Shown here: piece after piece, positions 1 to 5,810 of the stretch
Numbering within the stretch: the first letter of the stretch is position 1
Layout of the letters: each line of letters opens with the position of its first letter
NCBI GenBank assembly: GCA_902795765.1
Contig: CADBMQ010000079.1
Span: 1-6,041, forward strand
Length of the DNA: 6,041 bases
Direction: 5' to 3'
Origin: Oscillospiraceae bacterium
GTDB lineage: Bacteria; Bacillota; Clostridia; Oscillospirales; Acutalibacteraceae
Notes under the pieces: model-generated
Database searches by the model: none
Seen by the model: the letters and a program-made list of their open reading frames with translations, nothing else
What the model was told of the DNA's origin: nothing
Made by a program: the position numbers and the translations under genes

Positions 1-5
1 AACGC

Positions 6-34
6 TTGACATAACTCGCAAATTGTTGTATAAT
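6..34 (+). promoter_or_regulatory. Perfect consensus SigA (sigma-70 type) promoter
   Basis: TTGACA at 6-11, a 17-base spacer, and TATAAT at 29-34 match the vegetative sigma factor consensus in all twelve positions with optimal spacing. There is no TG extension before the -10 box. Transcription would be expected to start near 41-42, giving a leader of about 57 bases before the ATG at 99. No other good promoter was found before any downstream gene, so it probably drives the whole run of genes. Only five bases upstream are in the window, so operators cannot be judged. Confidence 0.85.
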
Positions 35-87
35 ATGCTTGACTAAAAGTGTATTTCAGAGGAATTATAATTTTTTATTGTAAGAAT

Positions 88-92
88 GGGGA
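88..92 (+). promoter_or_regulatory. Ribosome binding site of the sugar transferase
   Basis: GGGGA lies six bases before the ATG at 99, inside a purine-rich run (88-98). A similar AAGGGGA element precedes the next gene. The leader 42-98 holds no GC-rich hairpin and no recognisable riboswitch or attenuator. Confidence 0.55.
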
Positions 93-98
93 AAAGGG

Positions 99-704
99 AT
101 GTATAATAGAGTAATCAAAAGAGGCATAGGCTGTTTTATTTCAGCGATTGCATTGCTCGTCTTGGCAGTACCTATGTTGATAGTTGCGCTTCTTGTTATA
201 ATAGACTCTCCCGGTCCTGCGCTTTTTAAACAAAAGCGTATAGGCAAGGACGGAAAGGTGTATAATATATTAAAATTCCGCAGTATGTGCCAAGGTGCAG
301 AAAATCAGGGAAGCGGTGTTTACTCGGGCAAAGGTGATATGCGAGTAACGAGAGTTGGCAAAATAATTCGTGCAACAAGTATTGATGAATTACCCCAGTT
401 AATCAATATTCTTAAAGGCGATATGGCTCTCATCGGTCCTCGTCCTCCTCTTACATACCACCCGTGGGAGTATTCCGAGTATACAGACGAGCAAAAGCGT
501 ATGTTTGAAGTAAGACCGGGTATCACAGGCTGGGCACAGGTAAATGGCAGAAAGAATAACGAGTGGAATCACCGAATTGAGCTTAATGTTTGGTATGTTG
601 ACCATGTGTCGTTGTGGCTTGATATTAAAATATTTTTTATGACAATCTTCAAAGTATTGGCTAATAAAGATAACGAGAATGTAGGAGAAACAGTTGAAAA
701 ATAA
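99..704 (+). CDS. PglC-type phosphoglycosyl transferase (undecaprenyl-phosphate sugar phosphotransferase)
   Basis: 201 aa, close to the about 200 aa of Campylobacter PglC, so this is the minimal monotopic type without the extra membrane helices of WcaJ/WbaP. The family transfers a sugar-1-phosphate from a UDP-sugar to undecaprenyl phosphate at the inner membrane face, starting repeat-unit synthesis. Visible: an N-terminal basic MYNRVIKR start, a hydrophobic segment at about 10-34 with Pro25 where the re-entrant helix kinks, SPGP at 37-40, FRSM at 60-63, the catalytic Asp96-Glu97 dyad in SIDELPQ, GDMALIGPRP at 107-116 and PGITGWAQVNGR at 140-151. Position 11, usually Asp in this family, is Gly, and the usual Ser before the kink Pro is Val24. 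The N-terminus aligns with PglC, supporting the start at 99. It is first in the operon. The sugar substrate cannot be read from sequence; EpsL of Bacillus is a comparable protein. Confidence 0.93.
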   Translation: MYNRVIKRGIGCFISAIALLVLAVPMLIVALLVIIDSPGPALFKQKRIGKDGKVYNILKFRSMCQGAENQGSGVYSGKGDMRVTRVGKIIRATSIDELPQLINILKGDMALIGPRPPLTYHPWEYSEYTDEQKRMFEVRPGITGWAQVNGRKNNEWNHRIELNVWYVDHVSLWLDIKIFFMTIFKVLANKDNENVGETVEK

Positions 705-726
705 CTGTTAAGGCTCTTAAATTTTA

Positions 727-734
727 AAAGGGGA
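727..734 (+). promoter_or_regulatory. Ribosome binding site fixing the GTG start of the aldolase gene
   Basis: AAAGGGGA lies seven bases before GTG at 742. The next in-frame ATG, at 757, is 22 bases from this site, too far, so GTG is preferred. The 37-base gap before the gene (705-741) contains no terminator. Confidence 0.7.
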
Positions 735-741
735 AAATCTT

Positions 742-1605
742 GTGGCTTTAAAATTGATGTATATAACAAACCAGCCGGAAATCGCACAGATAGCTCAGTC
801 AGCTGGCGTAGATAGAATTTTTGTTGATATGGAATACATCGGCAAGTCGGATAGACAAGGCGGAATGGATACCGTTCAAAGTCGTCATACCGTAGAAGAT
901 GTAAAGCGAATTAGAGAAGTAGCAACAAAGTCGGAAGTTTTGGTGCGTGTCAATCCAATCCATGACGCAACGGCAGATTTTTGCTCAACAGAACAGGAAA
1001 TAGATGAAGTAATAGCCGCAGGTGCAGATGTTGTTATGTTGCCGTTTTTCAAAACAGCAGCAGAAGTAGCACGTTTTGTAAAAGCAATTAACGGCAGAGT
1101 AAGATCGATGATTTTGGTAGAAACCCCCGAATCAGTTGCCAAAATAGATGAGATACTCGAAGTAAAGGGAATTGATGAAGTGTTTATCGGACTTAACGAT
1201 TTAAGTCTTGGATATGGAATGGCATTTATGTTTGAACTTCTGACAAACGGAACAGTTGAAAAGTTGTGTGAAAAGTTCAGAAGAAAACATATACCTTACG
1301 GATTTGGTGGAATCGCATCACTTGGAAGAGGCGTACTTCCGTCAGAATATATTATTAGAGAGCATTATCGTCTTGGCTCAACCTGCTCGATACTTTCCCG
1401 CAGTTTCTGCAATGTAAATATAATAGACGATATTGACGTAATAAAAAGCATCTTTAAAAATGGAATGAGCGAGATTCGTGAGTTGGAATTGAAATGTACG
1501 CTCGAACTCAAAATGGGCGACGACTACTACTTTATTCATAATAAAGAGGTTGTCGATGAAAAGGTACATGAGATTTCCGAAAAAATTCAGGAGTCAAACA
1601 ATTAA
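742..1605 (+). CDS. HpcH/HpaI-family class II aldolase (citrate lyase beta-like)
   Basis: 287 aa with a GTG start. The family uses a divalent metal to make or break C-C bonds between a 2-oxo acid enolate (usually pyruvate) and an aldehyde in a TIM barrel. Visible by comparison with HpcH: LVRVNP with Arg69 (substrate-binding Arg), MLPFFKT at 99-105, metal ligand Glu127 in LVETPES, and metal ligand Asp153 in IGLNDLS. The segment FVDMEY (27-32) stands where HpcH has Asp-Gly-Glu-His, so the catalytic His appears to be Tyr32. An added stretch of about 15 residues follows (33-48, rich in Gly, Arg and Asp) and ends at His49, which might substitute. Residues about 245-287 form a charged C-terminal extension beyond the barrel. 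It lies 15 bases before a 2-hydroxyacid dehydrogenase gene, suggesting they act in sequence on a 2-oxo acid. The true substrate is unknown; a non-aldolase role such as a lyase or an altered active site is possible. Confidence 0.85.
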   Translation: MALKLMYITNQPEIAQIAQSAGVDRIFVDMEYIGKSDRQGGMDTVQSRHTVEDVKRIREVATKSEVLVRVNPIHDATADFCSTEQEIDEVIAAGADVVMLPFFKTAAEVARFVKAINGRVRSMILVETPESVAKIDEILEVKGIDEVFIGLNDLSLGYGMAFMFELLTNGTVEKLCEKFRRKHIPYGFGGIASLGRGVLPSEYIIREHYRLGSTCSILSRSFCNVNIIDDIDVIKSIFKNGMSEIRELELKCTLELKMGDDYYFIHNKEVVDEKVHEISEKIQESNN

Positions 1606-1607
1606 AC

Positions 1608-1613
1608 AGGAGG
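1608..1613 (+). promoter_or_regulatory. Strong ribosome binding site of the dehydrogenase
   Basis: A full AGGAGG consensus lies seven bases before ATG 1621. It is the best Shine-Dalgarno site in the window, and it begins two bases after the aldolase stop codon. The ATG at 1616, only two bases from the site, is out of frame. Confidence 0.85.
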
Positions 1614-1620
1614 CGATGTA

Positions 1621-2517
1621 ATGCACTTACTGATAACAGGCGCTTGGCAAAACTATGCCGAGTATGCCGAGAAGATAAAACAGTTGGGGCATAATGTCGC
1701 CTTTATGCAGTTTGAAAAGGACGAATTGCCTTGCGACCCTAAGTGGGTTGAAGGCATAATCGGCAACGGATTTTTTCTTCATCATAATATCGAGGAATTT
1801 CCAAACCTGTCCTATATTCAGTTAACAAGTGCTGGGCTTGACCGTGTCCCGATGGATTATGTACAATCGCACAGCATTAAGATATATAACGCACGGGGTG
1901 TGTATAGCGTCCCGATGGCAGAACTTGCAATAAGCGGTGTTTTGCAGCTTTTAAAGCAGACAAAGTTTTTCAATAAAACCCAACAAAATCACGAGTGGGA
2001 AAAACGCCGTGACTTGCGAGAGCTTTGCGGACAAACAGTGTGCGTAGTCGGTTGCGGTAGTGTCGGAACCGAATGTGCAAAGCGATTTAAAGCGTTCGGT
2101 TGCGAGGTAATTGGTGTTGACCTTTTTGATGTGACCGACAAAACCTATGACGAAACATATAATATCAGCGATTTGTCGAAAGCATTGCCCGAAACCGATG
2201 TGCTTGTCTTGACCTTGCCGTTGACCGAGCAAACAAAGGGCATAATCAACGCAGAAAGATTTGCAGAACTCAAAGATAACTCAATAGTTGTTAATATTGC
2301 AAGAGGTGCGGTTGTAGAAACAAGCGCATTGATAAATTCGCTCAAAACAAAACTTTTCGGAGCGGTGTTAGACGTGTTCGAAACCGAACCGCTTGACGAA
2401 AACAGCGAGTTGTGGGATATGGAAAATGTGATTTTGACACCGCACAACAGTTTTGTGAGTGATGGCAACGCAAAACGTCTTGCCGATGTGATACTCGGTA
2501 ATTTGAAAGAAAATTAA
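1621..2517 (+). CDS. D-isomer-specific 2-hydroxyacid dehydrogenase (NAD-dependent)
   Basis: 298 aa, slightly short for the usual 310-340 aa but complete. The family interconverts 2-oxo acids and D-2-hydroxy acids with NAD(H) in the cytosol. Visible: an N-terminal catalytic domain piece (1 to about 98), then the Rossmann domain with GCGSVG at 144-149 and Asp167 at the end of the second strand, favouring NAD over NADP. LPLTEQTKGIIN (199-210) is typical of the family. The catalytic triad is intact: Arg228 in NIARG, Glu256 in DVFETEP, and His275 in LTPHNS. The C-terminal segment returns to the catalytic domain. The partner gene upstream encodes an HpcH-like aldolase, so a 2-oxo acid made or used by it is a natural candidate substrate, though this is inference. 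Alternatives are a lactate, glycerate or phosphoglycerate dehydrogenase-like activity. Its arginine codons are mainly CGN (7 of 9), and blocks near 1981-2100 are about 50% GC. Confidence 0.92.
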   Translation: MHLLITGAWQNYAEYAEKIKQLGHNVAFMQFEKDELPCDPKWVEGIIGNGFFLHHNIEEFPNLSYIQLTSAGLDRVPMDYVQSHSIKIYNARGVYSVPMAELAISGVLQLLKQTKFFNKTQQNHEWEKRRDLRELCGQTVCVVGCGSVGTECAKRFKAFGCEVIGVDLFDVTDKTYDETYNISDLSKALPETDVLVLTLPLTEQTKGIINAERFAELKDNSIVVNIARGAVVETSALINSLKTKLFGAVLDVFETEPLDENSELWDMENVILTPHNSFVSDGNAKRLADVILGNLKEN

Positions 2518-2541
2518 GATAGGGAAATTAGGTAGAAGTTT

Positions 2542-3666
2542 ATGAAAGTATTGTTCGTTGCGACAGTTCGCAGTCATATAGGACAATTTCATATGCCGTT
2601 CATTCATGCTTTGAAAGAACAAGGCTGGCAGGTAGATGTTGCTTGTAAAGATAATTCAGCAGATAAAAAAGGCTTGGATTTAAGCGCAGTTGATAATATG
2701 TACGAAGTTCCGTTCGAACGCAGTCCGTTCAAAAAGCAGAACATCGCAGCATATAAAGCGCTAAAAAAAGTAATCGACAATGGTAATTATGATATAATCC
2801 ATTGCCACACACCAATGGGAGCAACTCTCACAAGATTAGCCGCAAAATCGGCACGAAAAAAAGGTGCAAAAGTCATCTACACCGTTCACGGATTTCATTT
2901 TTACAACGGTGCATCAAAGAAAAATTGGTTGATGTTCTATCCCGTTGAAAAAATGCTCGCCCGTGATACAGACGTGCTTATCACAATAAATAAAGAGGAC
3001 TACGATCTTGCAACAAGCAAAAAGTTCAATGTCGGTGAAATAGTTGAAGTAAACGGCGTTGGCGTAGATTTGTCAAAGTTCTCACTCGCAACAGATGAGC
3101 AAAAGGCAGAAATGCGTAAAGAACTCGGCTATAAGCCCGAAGATTTCATTATGCTCTATGCCGCAGACTTGTCAGTTCGCAAAAATCAGCCGATGATTTT
3201 CAATGCAATCGCAAAAATTAAAGATAAAGTTCCGAATTTGAAATTATGGTTGCCGGGTCAACCGATTTTGAAAGCGGAATACGAACAACAATGCAAGGAA
3301 CTCGGTATATACGATAAGGTAGAAATTATGGGCTATCGTCGTGATATCGAAAAACTTCTTGCCGCTTGTGACTGCGTAATTTCATCGAGCCGTCAGGAAG
3401 GCTTGCCGATAAATCTAATTGAAGCATCGGCTCGTGGTAAATACATAATTTCGACAGATGTTCGTGGCAACGCAGATGTAGTAACTCAAAGTGGCTATGG
3501 CGAGCTTGTAAAACTCAATGACTATGATGCAATGGCAGACGCTATTTTGAAAGCATATAAAAACGGTTGCCCGACAAATTCAAATGTCGACGCAATCAAT
3601 GTTTATGACGAAAAAGAAATCGTCAAAAAAATGTTTGAAGTATATAACAAAGCATTAAATTCGTAA
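2542..3666 (+). CDS. GT4-family glycosyltransferase, EpsD-like
   Basis: 374 aa, normal length for a retaining GT-B enzyme. It would transfer a sugar from a nucleotide-sugar donor to the lipid-linked acceptor at the cytoplasmic membrane face. The N-terminal acceptor domain has IIHCHTPMGA (85-94) and VHGFHFYNG (115-123), features I associate with EpsD/CapM-type enzymes of Firmicutes exopolysaccharide loci. GVGVDLSKF (172-180) marks the linker to the donor domain. The donor domain has the E-x7-E motif with Glu286 and Glu294 in EGLPINLIE. At the phosphate-binding loop (207-216) the usual Gly-Arg is Ala-Asp, with Lys214 kept; related EpsD-type enzymes often carry an acidic residue there. The start at 2542 has only a weak site (AGGT at 2530-2533), 24 bases after the preceding stop. 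Eleven of its 12 arginines use CGN codons. Donor and linkage cannot be inferred. Confidence 0.92.
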   Translation: MKVLFVATVRSHIGQFHMPFIHALKEQGWQVDVACKDNSADKKGLDLSAVDNMYEVPFERSPFKKQNIAAYKALKKVIDNGNYDIIHCHTPMGATLTRLAAKSARKKGAKVIYTVHGFHFYNGASKKNWLMFYPVEKMLARDTDVLITINKEDYDLATSKKFNVGEIVEVNGVGVDLSKFSLATDEQKAEMRKELGYKPEDFIMLYAADLSVRKNQPMIFNAIAKIKDKVPNLKLWLPGQPILKAEYEQQCKELGIYDKVEIMGYRRDIEKLLAACDCVISSSRQEGLPINLIEASARGKYIISTDVRGNADVVTQSGYGELVKLNDYDAMADAILKAYKNGCPTNSNVDAINVYDEKEIVKKMFEVYNKALNS

Positions 3667-3671
3667 AAAGT

Positions 3672-3677
3672 GGAGGG
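3672..3677 (+). promoter_or_regulatory. Ribosome binding site that moves the GT2 start to GTG 3685
   Basis: GGAGGG lies seven bases before GTG 3685. An in-frame GTG at 3670 would overlap this site and leave no Shine-Dalgarno upstream of itself, so 3685 is the more likely start. It also puts the protein start right at the first strand of the fold. Confidence 0.85.
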
Positions 3678-3684
3678 AACAAAA

Positions 3685-4656
3685 GTGAAATATTCGGTAG
3701 TAGTGCCTGTTTATAACGCAGAGAATACACTACGCAGATGTGTAGATAGCATAATGAACCAAAACTTCACGGATATGCAGCTTATTTTGATAAATGATGG
3801 TTCCCCTGATAATAGTGGAAAAATTTGCGAAGAATATGCGAAAAAGTATGATAACGTTCTATATATCGAGCAGGAAAACAGCGGAGTTTCCGCAACTCGT
3901 AATAAAGGAATGGACATAGCCGAAGGCGAGTATATTCTTTTTGTCGATAGTGATGACTATGTGTCGGATGACTATTTCGAAGTGATTGATAATGCAGTTT
4001 CAGCCCACAATCCCGATGTTTTCATATTCTCAATGGCATATACAGATGGCAATCGTGAAAAAATCTGCCCGAAAATCTACTCGACAGATAAAATAACAAC
4101 AGCAAATAAGTTTTATGAACTTTCAAATAATAGTATGATGAACTCGATGCTCAATAAAGTGTATCGCAGAAGCATAATCGAGGAAAACAAAATTCGTTTA
4201 AATCCGAATTTGCCGATAGGCGAAGATGTGGTTTATGCATATACATATTCATTGTATGTCACAGTGCTTGAAACAACTGATAAATGCTTGTACATAGTTG
4301 ATGAAGACAATACTGATTCACTTTCAAGAAAAAGACGTGACAGTTTGGCAGACAGTATGTATGAGTTGAATGTTGATATGTGCAATGCGCTTGATAAAGC
4401 ACCGTTGGATAAAAAGGTTCGCAAAATCTATGCCCAAACAGTAATCAGAGGTGTGTATTTCGGTGCATATTCGTCTTGCAGAGAACTTTTGAAGTATGAT
4501 TATACTGCGAAACAACGCAGAAAGAAGATTAGAGAAATTTGCAAACGCTTTTGTTCAAGAGGCTTGAAACCCGATTGCTTGAGAACTTGGATAATAGCAC
4601 TTCCGGTAAGACTAAAAAGCGGTTTTATAATTGACTTTATGATAAAACATAGGTAA
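3685..4656 (+). CDS. GT2-family (GT-A fold) glycosyltransferase
   Basis: 323 aa from the GTG at 3685 (328 aa if counted from GTG 3670). An inverting, metal-dependent glycosyltransferase acting on nucleotide-sugar donors at the cytoplasmic face. The protein opens with the family's first strand, MKYSVVVPVYNAENTL (1-16). The nucleotide-binding NDGSPDNS is at 37-44, SGVSATRNKG at 66-75, and the metal-binding DSDD at 88-91 (Asp88 and Asp90 of the DXD). IGEDVVY at 178-184 supplies the Glu180-Asp181 pair typical of the catalytic base region. NKVYRRSII (157-165) is also usual in capsule GT2s. The C-terminal part (about 245-323) is rich in Lys, Arg and hydrophobic residues and may sit on the membrane; no true transmembrane helix is evident. 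It lies 18 bases after the EpsD-like gene and 10 before the next. Arginine codons are a mix of CGN and AGA. The sugar is not identifiable. Confidence 0.93.
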   Translation: MKYSVVVPVYNAENTLRRCVDSIMNQNFTDMQLILINDGSPDNSGKICEEYAKKYDNVLYIEQENSGVSATRNKGMDIAEGEYILFVDSDDYVSDDYFEVIDNAVSAHNPDVFIFSMAYTDGNREKICPKIYSTDKITTANKFYELSNNSMMNSMLNKVYRRSIIEENKIRLNPNLPIGEDVVYAYTYSLYVTVLETTDKCLYIVDEDNTDSLSRKRRDSLADSMYELNVDMCNALDKAPLDKKVRKIYAQTVIRGVYFGAYSSCRELLKYDYTAKQRRKKIREICKRFCSRGLKPDCLRTWIIALPVRLKSGFIIDFMIKHR

Positions 4657-4666
4657 GGTAGAAAAG

Positions 4667-5806
4667 ATGGGTAAAATTAAAGTATTGATATTAACAGGAA
4701 CAATGAATGTTGGTGGAATTGAAAATCAGTTAATGCATTTACTTAGAAAATCAGACAAGGAAAAATTTCAAATTGATTTCACTACAACTATTGATAATCC
4801 TTTTTATAAAGATGAGATAGAATCACTTGGTTCAAAATGTATTCGCTTACCTAAAACAGAAGGATTACATTTTTTGAAGTATTGCAAAGCTTTGTATCGT
4901 GTCATTAAAGAAAACAACTATGATATTGTTCATTCACACGAATTGTTTCATAGTGGAATGGTTTTGCTCACAGCAAAGCTAGCAGGAGTAAAGTGTAGAG
5001 TTGTTCATGCACATAACTGGTGCGACGGCAATAATTTAAATGAAAAAAGAAGCCTTAAAAGAAGATATTATAATTCTTTTATGAGATGTTTGATAAGACA
5101 TAACGCTACCGAATTTGTGGCTTGCTCAACATTAGCTGGAAAATTTTTATATGGCGAAAATATTGTTAATAAGCCAAATTATCATCTTGTTTTTAATTCA
5201 GTAGATACAGGAAAATTTCTTGATAAATATGATGAAGTTCCAACCGGAGAATTTTGTGAAGAAAATAAAAAAAATGTTATTCAAGTAGGAAGATTTTCCG
5301 AAGTAAAGAATCAGTTATTTACAGTTGAAATAGCAAAAATTTTTAAGCAAAGAGGCTCTAATATTCGTATTTTATGTGTCGGTAATGATGGCAATGATTA
5401 TGAGAATAGAGTTAGAGAAAAAATAAAGCAGGAAAAAGTAGAAGATAATATTCTTTTATTGGGCGTGCGTAAAGATATAGATGATTTAATGAGAAAATCA
5501 GCAGTATTTCTTTTACCATCGCAATATGAAGGAATGCCACTTGTATTGATTGAAGCACAAACTTCAGGAATTCAATGTATAGTTGCAGATACCTTTTCAC
5601 ACGAGGTAGACTTTGGTATAGATACAGTTCATTGGTTGCCTATAACTGAAAGTGCAGAATATTGGGCAAATGAAATTGAAAAGTATGTCAATGTTGAGCA
5701 TGCGGAAAAGCAAGATGTCGTAGACGCTGTAAAAAAATATGGATTTGATTCAAATGAGTTTGCGAATAAGATATGTGATTTATATAAAAAATCTGTAAAA
5801 GAGTGA
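4667..5806 (+). CDS. GT4-family glycosyltransferase, EpsF-like
   Basis: 379 aa, full length for a GT-B retaining glycosyltransferase. N-terminal domain: VLILTGTMNVGGIENQ (6-21), whose Gly-Gly-Ile-Glu is the usual GT4 loop, then VHSHE (88-92) and VHAHN (113-117). VFNSVD (175-180) leads into the donor domain. VGRFSEVKNQ (207-216) carries the phosphate-binding Arg209 and Lys214, and YEGMPLVLIE holds the E-x7-E pair Glu288/Glu296. The overall pattern resembles EpsF of Bacillus exopolysaccharide loci. The weak site AAGGTAG at 4655-4661 overlaps the previous stop codon, suggesting coupled translation. The gene is noticeably AT-richer than those before it: 12 of 16 arginines are AGA and several blocks are 23-28% GC. 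This suggests a different origin. Donor sugar unknown. Confidence 0.92.
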   Translation: MGKIKVLILTGTMNVGGIENQLMHLLRKSDKEKFQIDFTTTIDNPFYKDEIESLGSKCIRLPKTEGLHFLKYCKALYRVIKENNYDIVHSHELFHSGMVLLTAKLAGVKCRVVHAHNWCDGNNLNEKRSLKRRYYNSFMRCLIRHNATEFVACSTLAGKFLYGENIVNKPNYHLVFNSVDTGKFLDKYDEVPTGEFCEENKKNVIQVGRFSEVKNQLFTVEIAKIFKQRGSNIRILCVGNDGNDYENRVREKIKQEKVEDNILLLGVRKDIDDLMRKSAVFLLPSQYEGMPLVLIEAQTSGIQCIVADTFSHEVDFGIDTVHWLPITESAEYWANEIEKYVNVEHAEKQDVVDAVKKYGFDSNEFANKICDLYKKSVKE

Positions 5807-5810
5807 TTAA

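Noticed and set aside
86..106. A six-residue open frame overlapping the start of the first gene, a possible leader peptide
   Set aside because: It has no Shine-Dalgarno site before it, no codon bias and no paired hairpin that would suggest attenuation.
717..731. Near-palindrome of A and T between the first two genes
   Set aside because: It is imperfect, has no GC-rich stem and no following T run, so it is not a convincing terminator or operator.
2434..2439. TTGACA inside the dehydrogenase gene as a possible internal promoter
   Set aside because: No TATAAT-like box occurs at 16-18 bases downstream; the region there reads GAGTGA.
1951..2468. Minus-strand open frames opposite the dehydrogenase (about 93 and 107 codons)
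   Set aside because: They overlap a clearly functional gene with an intact catalytic triad, overlap each other, and show no recognisable motifs; they are shadows of its codon pattern.
4631..4636. TTGACT before the EpsF-like gene as a -35 box
   Set aside because: No acceptable -10 box lies at the proper spacing, and the gene is tightly coupled to the one before it.
5267..5274. Run of eight A in the EpsF-like gene as a phase-variation tract
   Set aside because: Such runs are expected by chance in AT-rich DNA with Lys/Asn codons, the frame is intact, and eight bases is short for efficient slippage switching.
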